Source: J014 sp964486055
Lineage (GTDB): Bacteria; Acidobacteriota; Blastocatellia; Pyrinomonadales; Pyrinomonadaceae
Direction of reading: 5' to 3'
DNA length: 64,000 bases
NCBI GenBank assembly: GCA_964486055.1
Contig: CAZALE010000004.1
Span: forward strand, 156,241-220,240
The notes beneath the pieces are model-generated. The model was not told where the DNA came from, did no database searches, and saw only the letters and a program-made list of their open reading frames with translations. Shown one piece after another: positions 1-8,829 of this stretch. The stretch's first letter is position 1; each line of letters starts with the position of its first letter. The translations under genes were made by a program, and so were the position numbers.

Positions 1-2159
1 AATGTAGTTTTACCTATTAAGTTTAGCTCTGCCAAGTCATAATTTGGCTGAAACTCTAAAGGGACGGTACTAGACGACACTTTCTCCTTTTGAGCTTCAA
101 TCACTGCTTGCAAATTCTCTACGCTTTCTTTCTTTCGCATTGAGCCTATTAAAACCCATGCACTATCTCCTTCTATCTTTTCCACCTTACCAATCAAATC
201 CAAAGGCTTTACTAAAACTTTCATCCCAGGCTCAATTTTCACCTCAGAGGCTATCGAACTATCAGATCTTGTCCCCTCTTTAGAATCCTCAAGCTCCAAC
301 TTGGCAAGACGTTTCATCCAAGCTTTCTTGGTCGCAAGCTCCCTTTCTAACTTAGCTTTTAAATTTTTTTCCTTGACAGTGTCCATGAAAGATCGAGCTT
401 CTCGGTCAAATAAACTTATTTTTTCCTTTAAAAGTTCCTCAAGCCTCTGACGAAATTTAATTTCTCTGTGCCTAGCCTCTTTCTCGATTGCCTCGTATTT
501 CTCAGCTGTTGCTTTGCGTTCTTCCTCAAGTGCTATTTGTAGATCCTCTACTTGCCTGATCTCATTGCGCAACTTTATCAAGTAGTCATTGATTTGTTGG
601 GCTGAAGTCTTCATTATTTGCTTTGCTACTTCGATTATTTCATCTGGTAAACCGAACCTTTTGGCAATCTGTATGCCACTAGAGGTTCCAGCAAACCCGA
701 TCAGCAAACGATACGTAGGAGCTAGAGTTTTCTCATCAAATTCCACACATGCATTTAACACATGTTCATTCGTTGAAGCGTATGTTTTAAGCTCTAGATA
801 ATGTGTGGATGCTATCACCTGAGCATTGTATCTGCGGTAAAAGTGATCAACTATTGCTACGCCAAGTGCTGCGCCTTCTTCAGGATCAGTTCCTGTCCCC
901 ACTTCATCGAGTAACACCAAGGACGGATACCTGCACTGTCCGAGCATCTCAACAATGTTTGATATGTGGGAAGTAAAAGTCGAAAGACTTGCTGAGATCG
1001 ATTGTTTGTCTCCGATATCTGCAAGAATAGATTTATAGAGTGGTATCTCAGCTCTTGACGCTGTAACTGGCAGACCTGATAAGGCCATCAGAGATAAAAT
1101 CCCAGTAGTTTTCAGCACAACCGTCTTACCACCTGCATTCGCACCAGAAACCACCATGACAGGTTTATCCTTGGTCAACTCAAAAGATATCGGAATAACA
1201 TGCTTTCCGGCTCGCTTCAGAGAATCCTCAAGTAATGGATGCCGTGCTTGTTCGAGCAAAAGCCTTTCGTCGGCACTTATCTTCGGAATTATTGCCTCAA
1301 AATCTTTTAAAAATCCAACTTTTGCTTTTATAAGGTCAAATTCACCGATAATTTCAACCGCCTTTTCTACAGCGTATATCTCAGCTCGAAATAAGCTGGT
1401 CAAATCAAAGAGAATGCGCCGTATCTCCTCTGCTTCCTTTTCCTTCAAGAGCTGAAACTCATTGTTTGGTTGAACTGCTTCTAGTGGCTCGATGAAAATG
1501 GTAGCTCCAGAGGACGAAAAACCGTGAGCAACGCCGGGAATCTTACCTCGAAAATCTGCCTTTACCGGTATCACGAACCTTTCATTTCTTTGCGTTAAGA
1601 TTTCATCCTGAATAGCCTCACTAGCCTTATGCATCACGCGCTCTAATAATTTGGTCAGACGTTGTCGCATCACTTGAATCTCGCGCCTTATCCTCAGCAA
1701 CTCAGGTGAGGCATTATCCTCAATTTCACCACCAGGCTTTAAAATTTTCCTGACTCTCTCTACAGGACCTAAGATTGAACCGGGCAAAGTTTTAAGCTTA
1801 TTCCATAATGTAGGCACTTCATCCTTAAAATCTTCTATCTCTCTACGTAAACTGAATGCCTGACTACATAAATTCGCTAGTTCCAATAACTGACTTGAAT
1901 CTAGAGAGGCATTGCTTATTCGCAATATTGCCAGGGTTTCATGTGGATCGAAAATATCAGAAAATTGCCAACTGACCTGTCTATGCTCGAGTAAATGTAA
2001 TGCTTCCTCGAGCGCCCTCAAGGAACTCTCGAGCTGCGATTTATCTTCAATTGGTTTTAATGCTTTTACGAGAGTCTTGCCCAGCGAAGTAGATGCATAA
2101 CGCTCTACCAGGCTGAGCAGTTCCATGTATTCTAAAGCATCCAGAGAAAATGACTTCAT
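1..2159 (-). CDS. mutS2: MutS2 endonuclease (3' part beyond window edge)
   Basis: A MutS2-family ATPase, which acts on branched or stalled DNA or ribosome collisions and suppresses recombination. The frame begins at the ATG at 2159 and stays open to position 1, so 719 codons are visible. The N-terminal clamp and lever part comes first. A Walker A motif (GANAGGKTV) lies near 1120-1150 and a Walker B with signature (LLDEVGTGTDPEEG) near 880-920. A charged coiled-coil stretch follows, and the last visible residues (ELNLIGKTT) match the start of the C-terminal Smr nuclease domain, most of which is outside the window. The family is usually about 780-800 residues, so little is missing. It starts 5 bases after the upstream DCC-family gene and is probably co-transcribed with it. 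Motifs and layout leave little doubt. Confidence 0.95.
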   Translation of the reverse strand, partial: MKSFSLDALEYMELLSLVERYASTSLGKTLVKALKPIEDKSQLESSLRALEEALHLLEHRQVSWQFSDIFDPHETLAILRISNASLDSSQLLELANLCSQAFSLRREIEDFKDEVPTLWNKLKTLPGSILGPVERVRKILKPGGEIEDNASPELLRIRREIQVMRQRLTKLLERVMHKASEAIQDEILTQRNERFVIPVKADFRGKIPGVAHGFSSSGATIFIEPLEAVQPNNEFQLLKEKEAEEIRRILFDLTSLFRAEIYAVEKAVEIIGEFDLIKAKVGFLKDFEAIIPKISADERLLLEQARHPLLEDSLKRAGKHVIPISFELTKDKPVMVVSGANAGGKTVVLKTTGILSLMALSGLPVTASRAEIPLYKSILADIGDKQSISASLSTFTSHISNIVEMLGQCRYPSLVLLDEVGTGTDPEEGAALGVAIVDHFYRRYNAQVIASTHYLELKTYASTNEHVLNACVEFDEKTLAPTYRLLIGFAGTSSGIQIAKRFGLPDEIIEVAKQIMKTSAQQINDYLIKLRNEIRQVEDLQIALEEERKATAEKYEAIEKEARHREIKFRQRLEELLKEKISLFDREARSFMDTVKEKNLKAKLERELATKKAWMKRLAKLELEDSKEGTRSDSSIASEVKIEPGMKVLVKPLDLIGKVEKIEGDSAWVLIGSMRKKESVENLQAVIEAQKEKVSSSTVPLEFQPNYDLAELNLIGKTT

Positions 2160-2164
2160 GAAAC

Positions 2165-2557
2165 TCAACTAAGGAAACGTTTTTTAACTTCTGGAGTAGC
2201 TAAAATGCAGCTTTTTGTAAACAGTCTATGTCTATTTTTGGCAAACAGCTTATAGACATAGTCTCTAAAAGCCGATGGGATAAGGCTAAAGATAAACAAA
2301 AGTGACCAAGGAAACCCTAAACTTTTGAGTATTCTCAATACGGCAGTCGAATAAACATGAGCCCTGTCGTTTTCGATAAAAATTACAGATTCAATCGTCG
2401 AAACTGAAAATTCATTTTTCAATCTTTTTCCAGATTCAGAATTACTATTAGCAAAAAGAAAAATTTCTTTACTATCCCTGGCGATTAAAAAATTGACAAA
2501 TCTGTTGCAGAAGTTGCAATCACCATCGAAAACAACTATCTTTTTCTCTGATCCCAT
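2165..2557 (-). CDS. DCC-family thiol-disulfide oxidoreductase (DUF393)
   Basis: This 130-residue protein carries the DCC-family signature near the N terminus: VVFDGDCNFC at about residues 8-17, containing the DxDCxxC motif with a CxxC redox pair. The family is predicted to form a thioredoxin-like fold and reduce or exchange disulfides, but its substrates are poorly known. The length is normal for the family (about 120-140). There is no signal peptide, so a cytoplasmic location is likely. It is the first gene of a probable two-gene minus-strand operon with mutS2, 5 bases downstream. No clear Shine-Dalgarno is seen before the ATG. The functional link with MutS2 is unknown and may only be transcriptional. 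Confidence 0.85.
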   Translation of the reverse strand: MGSEKKIVVFDGDCNFCNRFVNFLIARDSKEIFLFANSNSESGKRLKNEFSVSTIESVIFIENDRAHVYSTAVLRILKSLGFPWSLLFIFSLIPSAFRDYVYKLFAKNRHRLFTKSCILATPEVKKRFLS

Positions 2558-2715
2558 AAACTAAAGTTTAACTGATTGATTGAAATTGATGAAAGTAAAA
2601 AATTTTCTGTAACTTTCAAAGGACTTTTTTGTCTACTTTTTATTAAAAACTGAAACCTTTCTACAAAAACAATGCGTACAAACAGTTCTGTAATCTCTGA
2701 ATTCAGGAAAGCCTT

Positions 2716-4368
2716 ATGAAAAAGAGAATTTTTCTTTTGTTGTGTGTTTGTTTGTCATATCTGAGTTTATCAGTCAAAGCACAATCTAATGCCTTTGCGA
2801 TTACAGATGTGAGAGTAGTAACTGTCTCTGGTACGATAATTGAACGCGGAACAGTTGTCATCCGGGATGGTCTGATCGAAGCCGTCGGAGAAAATGTTAA
2901 ACCTCCTGCTGATGCATCAGTCATAGATGGAAAGGGATTAACAATCTACCCTGGATTTTTCGATACAAATACCTCATTAGGAATAGCAAGACCAACCGCC
3001 TCACCATCACCAACTCCAGGAGCATCGATACCTATAATCCCTCAATCTGTACCCCAACAGCCATCAGCTTCAAATTACCCAGCCGGTTTACGCCCAGATT
3101 TAGACGTCGTTGAACAACTAAGAGCAGGCGATGCTCAGTTTGAGTCTCAGCGTAACAATGGCATCACCACTGTCGTCACCGTTCCAAGAGATGGAATCTT
3201 TAATGGTCAATCTGCGATCATAAATTTAGCTGGCGATACGGTTTCAGCAATGATAATTAAATCGCCATTCGCTCAGCACATAACGTTTCGTACGCTTCAG
3301 GGTGGAGTTTATCCAACATCCCTTCTTGGCACCTTTTCAGCGCTAAGACAGATGTTTTTGGATGCTAAAAGACTTCAGGAATGGAAGAAAATATACGAAT
3401 CAAATCCGCGAGGTGTAAAACGTCCAGAAGAAGATAAATCGCTCGAGGCTCTCTTCCCGGTAATTGAAGGAAAAATGCCCGTCGTCTTCAATGCTAATAC
3501 GGAGATAGAAATAATCAGAGCACTAAATCTAGCAAAAGAATTCAATCTTAGAGCTATAATTGCCGGAGGACACGAGGCCTGGAAAGCTGTAGACAGGCTA
3601 AAGACTCAAAATGTACCGGTGCTCTTATCTCTAAATTTTCCAAAACGAACCTCTGCTGCTTCCGATGAAGCAGATCCGGAACCACTGGAAACCTTACGTT
3701 TTAGAGCTGAAACACTCAAATGTGCCGGAAGATTAGAAAAAGCTGGCATTAAATTCGCATTTCAATCTGGAGGTATTCAAAATTACGCCGATATCTGGGC
3801 AAACCTCAATCGCGCTATAGAAAACGGTCTGAGTAAGGAAATGGCAATAAAAGCGCTCACCCTCAATGCTGCAGAAATTTTAGGCGTTGCCGATAGACTC
3901 GGATCCATTGAACCGGGAAAGATTGCCAACTTAGTCGTCGTCCGAGGTGACTTGTTTGGAAAAGATCGTAACATTACTCATGTATTCATCGATGGCAAGG
4001 TATTCGAAATAAAACAACAAAAAGAGGAAAAACGCCCTTCTGGTCAATCAGCTCTCACTCTAGCCATAAACCTAACCGGAGTTTGGAACTTAAATATAGA
4101 GGCGATGGGACAGACAATCCCAGCGACTTTAAATCTAACTCAACAAGGCAACACTTTGACGGGTACTTTTCAAACTTCTATCACGGGCACTTCAACAATA
4201 AAAGAAGGCCGAGTCAACGCCGATACCTTCAGCTTTTCGCTCGAAGTCACTCTAGGTGGCACTCCGACTGAGGTAACCTTTAACGGTAAACTCAGCGGTA
4301 ATCAAATCAGTGGATCAATCCAATCACAACAAGGCGTTTTTTCGTTCTCTGGAACGAAAACCCCTTAA
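2716..4368 (+). CDS. Secreted amidohydrolase-like protein lacking metal ligands, with C-terminal beta domain
   Basis: A 550-residue paralogue of imidazolonepropionase-type amidohydrolases. A signal peptide (residues 1-22, cleavage after VKA) predicts export. Residues about 23-440 follow the amidohydrolase layout, including the small beta-sandwich segments at both ends (RDGLIEAVGENV and SIEPGKIANLVV). The HxH metal motif that should follow PGxxD is replaced by NTS (PGFFDTNTS). The second His pair is FNA, and the catalytic Asp region reads FAFQSGG instead of SINSD. It is therefore probably non-catalytic or has another function. The last about 100 residues form a beta-rich domain beginning GVWNLNIEAMG. 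It is first in a three-gene operon, 29 bases before the next paralogue, which keeps the metal site. It could act as a non-catalytic partner of that enzyme; this is inference. Confidence 0.85.
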   Translation: MKKRIFLLLCVCLSYLSLSVKAQSNAFAITDVRVVTVSGTIIERGTVVIRDGLIEAVGENVKPPADASVIDGKGLTIYPGFFDTNTSLGIARPTASPSPTPGASIPIIPQSVPQQPSASNYPAGLRPDLDVVEQLRAGDAQFESQRNNGITTVVTVPRDGIFNGQSAIINLAGDTVSAMIIKSPFAQHITFRTLQGGVYPTSLLGTFSALRQMFLDAKRLQEWKKIYESNPRGVKRPEEDKSLEALFPVIEGKMPVVFNANTEIEIIRALNLAKEFNLRAIIAGGHEAWKAVDRLKTQNVPVLLSLNFPKRTSAASDEADPEPLETLRFRAETLKCAGRLEKAGIKFAFQSGGIQNYADIWANLNRAIENGLSKEMAIKALTLNAAEILGVADRLGSIEPGKIANLVVVRGDLFGKDRNITHVFIDGKVFEIKQQKEEKRPSGQSALTLAINLTGVWNLNIEAMGQTIPATLNLTQQGNTLTGTFQTSITGTSTIKEGRVNADTFSFSLEVTLGGTPTEVTFNGKLSGNQISGSIQSQQGVFSFSGTKTP

Positions 4369-4397
4369 AACAAGGTTCACATTTTAGGAGAGGAATT

Positions 4398-5816
4398 ATG
4401 AGAAAAGTAATAGTCTGCTTGCTTATAGGATTTCTGAACATCTACTTTCCTAAGCTAATTCTCGCTCAAAACACCAATCAAGTTTTGATACGCAATGCAA
4501 CTGTAATGACCGCATCCAAGGGCACACTACAAAATACGGATATCCTTATTGAAAATGGCAAGATAACGCGCATTGGTAAGAATTTGAAAGCTTCTGCGAA
4601 CGCAAAAATCATCGATGCTAGTGGTAAATACGTTACACCAGGTATTATCGACTGCCATTCACACACGATGATAGACGCAGTCAATGAATTTTCCTACTCT
4701 GTAACCTCGATGACTAACATCAGAGATGTTCTCAATCCAAAAGAAATTGCAATATACAGGGCACTAGCCGGTGGTGTTACTGCAGCTTTAATACTTCATG
4801 GGTCAGCAAATGCAATAGGTGGACAATCCGTAACGGTAAAATTCAAGTATGGTCGCCCCGTGGATGAATTCATAATCCCTGATGCGCCACCAGGAATAAA
4901 ATTCGCGCTCGGTGAAAACCCCAAAAGATCGAATTTTCCGCCCCTGCCAGGACAAACTCCCCGTTATCCGCGCACACGTATGGGAGTCATGGAAGTTATC
5001 AGAGATGCTTTTATACGAGCCCGCGAGTACAAACAAGCATGGGACGATTATAAAGCTGGTAAAACTAAAATCCCTCCAAGAGTTGATCTCGAATTGCAGC
5101 CTCTTGTTGAAGTTCTCGAAGGTAAAAGATTGGTGCATGCCCATGGTTATCGCTCCGACGAACATCTGAACTTGATGTTACTGGCTGAGGAATTTGGATT
5201 TAGAGTAGGCACTCTGCAACATGCTTTGGAAGCCTACAAAATAGCTCCGGAGATTGCTAAACATGGTGCCGGCGCTTCCATATTTGTTGATAACTGGTCT
5301 TTCAAAATCGAATCCTATGATGCAATACCCTATAACGCCTACATATTATGGAAAAACGGGGTTGTAGTCTCGATAAACTCAGATTCAGATGAGAGAATGC
5401 GGCGATTGAATCTTGATGCAGCTAAAGTTATGAAATACGGAGGGGTTCCGGAGGAAGAAGCTCTAAAAATGATAACCCTCAATCCTGCGAAACAACTCGG
5501 CATTGACAAGCGCACTGGTTCAATTGAAATTGGAAAAGATGCAGACTTGGTCATATGGAGTGGCCATCCATTCAGTCCATACTCTTATGTTGAAAAAACA
5601 ATGATTGAAGGAGAAATTTATTTCGACCGCCAACAAGATCTCGCCAAGAGAACCGAAATGGAAAAAGAGCGTCAGGAATTGGAAAAATTAGATATAAACA
5701 AGGCTCCCGGTAGCGGTGGAACACCTCCCCGCATCCCATCCGAGTTCAGAAAAGATCATCACGACGATTCCGACGAAATGCCTTATCTAAAAAATGATGA
5801 TGGAGGTGATAAGTGA
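4398..5816 (+). CDS. Secreted metal-dependent amidohydrolase
   Basis: This 472-residue protein is the member of the amidohydrolase trio with a complete active site. It has a signal peptide (cleavage near ILAQ, residue 24). The first metal motif HSH sits in PGIIDCHSH, followed by HAH (LVHAHG), a further His (LQHALEAYK) and the catalytic Asp region SINSDSD. The C terminus has the usual SIEIGKDADLVIW strand. A low-complexity acidic/basic tail (about residues 415-472) is specific to this copy. The family hydrolyses C-N bonds in cyclic amides or dipeptides; the substrate cannot be read from sequence. A strong GGAG Shine-Dalgarno precedes the ATG. It overlaps the next paralogue by one base (TGATG), so the three products are probably made together and may interact in the periplasm. 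Confidence 0.88.
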   Translation: MRKVIVCLLIGFLNIYFPKLILAQNTNQVLIRNATVMTASKGTLQNTDILIENGKITRIGKNLKASANAKIIDASGKYVTPGIIDCHSHTMIDAVNEFSYSVTSMTNIRDVLNPKEIAIYRALAGGVTAALILHGSANAIGGQSVTVKFKYGRPVDEFIIPDAPPGIKFALGENPKRSNFPPLPGQTPRYPRTRMGVMEVIRDAFIRAREYKQAWDDYKAGKTKIPPRVDLELQPLVEVLEGKRLVHAHGYRSDEHLNLMLLAEEFGFRVGTLQHALEAYKIAPEIAKHGAGASIFVDNWSFKIESYDAIPYNAYILWKNGVVVSINSDSDERMRRLNLDAAKVMKYGGVPEEEALKMITLNPAKQLGIDKRTGSIEIGKDADLVIWSGHPFSPYSYVEKTMIEGEIYFDRQQDLAKRTEMEKERQELEKLDINKAPGSGGTPPRIPSEFRKDHHDDSDEMPYLKNDDGGDK

Positions 5817-7147
5817 TGAGTAGGATTCTAAATATCATCATATGCTTTCTTTTATGCTTCTCATACACCATCGCCCAAAGCGATGGATCTCAACAAAATC
5901 TTCTGGGCGCGAGCGGTAGTTTTGCAATAACTAATGTGCGAATATTTACCGTCTCAGGCTCAGTTATAGAAAAAGGAACCGTAGTAATAGAGAAGGGGAA
6001 AATCTCCAAAATTAGCGAAGGGATCTCTGTTCCTGCAAATATTCAAAAGACCATCGATGGGACCGGCCTTTCAGTCTATCCTGGTTTGATAGATGCTGCA
6101 ACAAATTTAGGTCTATCAGAAATACCATTAGGCGCTAATGGAACCGTAGACGTATCAGAGGTAGGAGAAAATAATGCCAATGCAAAAGCAATAATCGGCA
6201 TCAATCCTCATTCTTCACATGTAAATGTAGCAAGAGTCAATGGCATAACTACGGTTCTTTCGATGCCAACCGGTGGCCTCATTTCAGGACAAGCAGCAGT
6301 TATAAACTGCTGGGGATCGACGCAAGCCGACATGGCAATCATCCCTGTTTTTGGTTTAGTTGTAAATTTTCCACGAGTCTCACTGTTTGCTAGTCAAAAC
6401 CAACCGCAAATTGATTTAAATGAAGCCATACGCCGTAGAGATCAACAACTCGAAAACTTGAGAAAAATTTTCAAAGATGCACAAGCTTACGCAAAAGCCA
6501 AAGAAGCTTATGCGATTGATAAAACTTTACCGCCACCCAAAACTGATCTTAAACTAGAAGCGCTCATCCCATACATCCGTGGTGAAAAACCCGTGATTTT
6601 CTCCGCCGAGCGCGAAAAAGATATTCGTGCGGTGGCTAAATTTATCGAAGAATTTAAATTAAAAGGAATAATCCTTGGTGGCCAGGAAGCCTGGAAAGCC
6701 GCTGATGTTCTAGTCAAGCAAAACATACCTGTCATCTACACAAATATTTATCGTCTACCGGTTCGTGATGATGATCCTTATGATTATCTTTTTGAAGCAC
6801 CTGCAAAGATGCTCAGAGCCGGGATCAAATTCGCCATAGCAACAAACGACTCTGGTGCAATGGTACGAGACCTACCATATCATGCAGGTATAGCAGCTGC
6901 TTTCGGCTTACCAAAAGAGGAAGCACTCAAGGCTGTAACTCTCTACCCAGCTCAAATATTGGGCATTGAAGATAGGCTTGGATCACTCGATGTCGGAAAA
7001 ATCGCAAATCTAGTGGTTACAGATGGTGATATTCTCGATCCGCGCACAAACGTGAAATATCTCTTCATTCAGGGAAGACTCATGCCTTTAACCAGCCGAC
7101 ACACCGAACTATTCGAGAGATTCAAAGATAGAAAACTCGAAAAATGA
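5816..7147 (+). CDS. Secreted amidohydrolase-like protein lacking metal ligands
   Basis: The third amidohydrolase paralogue, with a signal peptide (cleavage around IAQ, residue 20). The ATG at 5816 was chosen over the GTG three bases upstream because GGAGGT lies 8 bases before it. The HxH motif is replaced (PGLIDAATNLG), the second His pair reads IFSA, the third His is Gln (GGQEAWK) and the catalytic Asp region reads IATNDSG. The fold-defining motifs are kept, including the C-terminal DVGKIANLVV strand. It resembles the first gene of the trio more than the second in these lost residues. It is probably a pseudoenzyme, or uses another chemistry. A strong hairpin terminator follows just downstream, closing the operon. 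Confidence 0.85.
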   Translation: MSRILNIIICFLLCFSYTIAQSDGSQQNLLGASGSFAITNVRIFTVSGSVIEKGTVVIEKGKISKISEGISVPANIQKTIDGTGLSVYPGLIDAATNLGLSEIPLGANGTVDVSEVGENNANAKAIIGINPHSSHVNVARVNGITTVLSMPTGGLISGQAAVINCWGSTQADMAIIPVFGLVVNFPRVSLFASQNQPQIDLNEAIRRRDQQLENLRKIFKDAQAYAKAKEAYAIDKTLPPPKTDLKLEALIPYIRGEKPVIFSAEREKDIRAVAKFIEEFKLKGIILGGQEAWKAADVLVKQNIPVIYTNIYRLPVRDDDPYDYLFEAPAKMLRAGIKFAIATNDSGAMVRDLPYHAGIAAAFGLPKEEALKAVTLYPAQILGIEDRLGSLDVGKIANLVVTDGDILDPRTNVKYLFIQGRLMPLTSRHTELFERFKDRKLEK

Positions 7148-7155
7148 TAAAAAAC

Positions 7156-7181
7156 AAAGGAGCAGAACTCTCTGCTCCTTT
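7156..7181. terminator. Bidirectional hairpin terminator between amidohydrolase and gcv operons
   Basis: An 11-bp perfect stem (AAAGGAGCAGA / TCTGCTCCTTT) with loop ACTC lies between two convergent operons. On the minus strand it is followed by a run of T (GTTTTTTATC), so it can serve gcvPB. On the plus strand the T-run is weaker. Confidence 0.75.
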
Positions 7182-7295
7182 ACAATTTCTACTATCACAA
7201 AAATCAGTTACCAAATAGATGAAGTCCCTCGCTTCACTTAATTGAACAAACCTTTTGATGAAATCTGATCGATGATTGATAGGATTTTAATCAGC

Positions 7296-8819
7296 TCAAA
7301 CGGTTTTCGACATTTTCTCCATTTCTGGCTTCCAACGAAGTATTGGCCTTCGAGCGGCCGTGGCTTCATCCAATCTTCCGATACGTGTGCTGTGAGGAGC
7401 ATCTATGACTAATTGAGGATTCTCCTCAGCTTCTTTAGCTATCGATTTCATCGCATCGATGAATGCATCTAAGTCCTGTCTCCCTACTGATTCTGTCGGC
7501 TCGATTAACATAGCTCCATCTACTATCAATGGGAAATAGATTGTCATCGGATGAAATCCATAATCAATGAGCCTTTTTGCTATGTCTATCGTATGTACTC
7601 CCTTCTTTGCCTGTCTTTTATCAGAAAATACAACTTCATGCATGCAATCAGAGGCGAAAGGCCTCTCGAAATGACCTGATAGATTATGTGCAATGTAGCG
7701 AGCATTCAGGACAGCAGCTTCTGTTGCTTCACGCAGTCCTTCATCTCCGTGTGTGTATATGTAGGAAAGAGCTCTAATCATTACGCCAAAATTACCATAG
7801 AAGGCTTTAATCCGGCCTATTGAATCTGGACGATCGAAGTCTAGCTTGAAGGAGTCATTTTCTTTAATGATGCGGGGCACAGGTAAGAAAGGCTCTAGTT
7901 CAGCAGAGCAACAGCAAGGTCCAGCACCTGGACCTCCTCCACCATGAGGCGTAGAAAAGGTTTTATGCAGGTTAAGGTGTATTACATCAACACCCATGTC
8001 TCCCGGTCTAGCTACACCAACCAAAGCATTCATATTTGCTCCATCCATGTAAACTAAGCCACCTGCATCGTGAATGATTTGACAAATCTCCTGAATGTTT
8101 TTTTCGAAAATGCCAACCGTATTTGGATTAGTTAGCATCAAGCCTGCTATTCCACCCTCAGAACAGAGGCTTTTCAGATGCTCAATATCAGTTAGCCCCT
8201 CGGAGGTTGACTTCACTGTTTTGACAGTAAAACCAGCCATTTGAGCGGATGCTGGATTAGTGCCGTGAGCTGAATCCGGTATGAGCATGATGCGACGATT
8301 TCTTGATTCTTCACCATCACGCTTATCAAGGAAAGCTCTTATCAAAAGAACACCCGTCAACTCTCCATGCGCCCCAGCTGCTGGTTGTAGAGAAACCCCT
8401 GGTAAACCTGTGATTTCAGCTAAAGCCTCTTGCAATCTGTACATTAATTCCAAAGCCCCTTGAGCTTCCTCTGAGGCCACCAATGGATGTAAATCAGCAA
8501 AGCCATTTATTCTTGCTACTTTTTCATTCAGACGGGAGTTATACTTCATTGTGCAACTACCCAGTGGATACATTCCCAAATCGATTGAGTAATTCCAAGT
8601 GGACATACGAGTGAAGTGCCTAACCACATCGACTTCACTAACCTCGGGAAATCCTTCCAAATCATCATTTCTGCGAAGCTCAGCTGGGATTATTTCATCC
8701 AAACTTACTTCGGTAACGTCCAGTTTTGGTAGCCGATATCCAATTCTACCTTTCTGAGAGCGTTCAAATATCAAAGCTTCATTCTGCGTCGGATGCTGTC
8801 TGACCTTCTTTATGCTCAT
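7296..8819 (-). CDS. gcvPB: Glycine dehydrogenase (decarboxylating) subunit 2
   Basis: The C-terminal half of the split P-protein of the glycine cleavage system, 507 residues, normal for GcvPB. It carries the PLP-lysine region NLHKTFSTPHGGGGPG, the glycine-rich loop expected around the Schiff-base lysine, and the FHPMTIYFPLIV and EPTESVGR segments near the C terminus. With GcvPA it decarboxylates glycine and passes the aminomethyl group to lipoyl-GcvH. It is the last gene of the gcvT-gcvH-gcvPA-gcvPB operon, 10 bases after gcvPA. The split arrangement is the form common in many bacteria and archaea, unlike the single-chain E. coli GcvP. Confidence 0.96.
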   Translation of the reverse strand: MSIKKVRQHPTQNEALIFERSQKGRIGYRLPKLDVTEVSLDEIIPAELRRNDDLEGFPEVSEVDVVRHFTRMSTWNYSIDLGMYPLGSCTMKYNSRLNEKVARINGFADLHPLVASEEAQGALELMYRLQEALAEITGLPGVSLQPAAGAHGELTGVLLIRAFLDKRDGEESRNRRIMLIPDSAHGTNPASAQMAGFTVKTVKSTSEGLTDIEHLKSLCSEGGIAGLMLTNPNTVGIFEKNIQEICQIIHDAGGLVYMDGANMNALVGVARPGDMGVDVIHLNLHKTFSTPHGGGGPGAGPCCCSAELEPFLPVPRIIKENDSFKLDFDRPDSIGRIKAFYGNFGVMIRALSYIYTHGDEGLREATEAAVLNARYIAHNLSGHFERPFASDCMHEVVFSDKRQAKKGVHTIDIAKRLIDYGFHPMTIYFPLIVDGAMLIEPTESVGRQDLDAFIDAMKSIAKEAEENPQLVIDAPHSTRIGRLDEATAARRPILRWKPEMEKMSKTV

Positions 8820-8829
8820 ATATACAACT

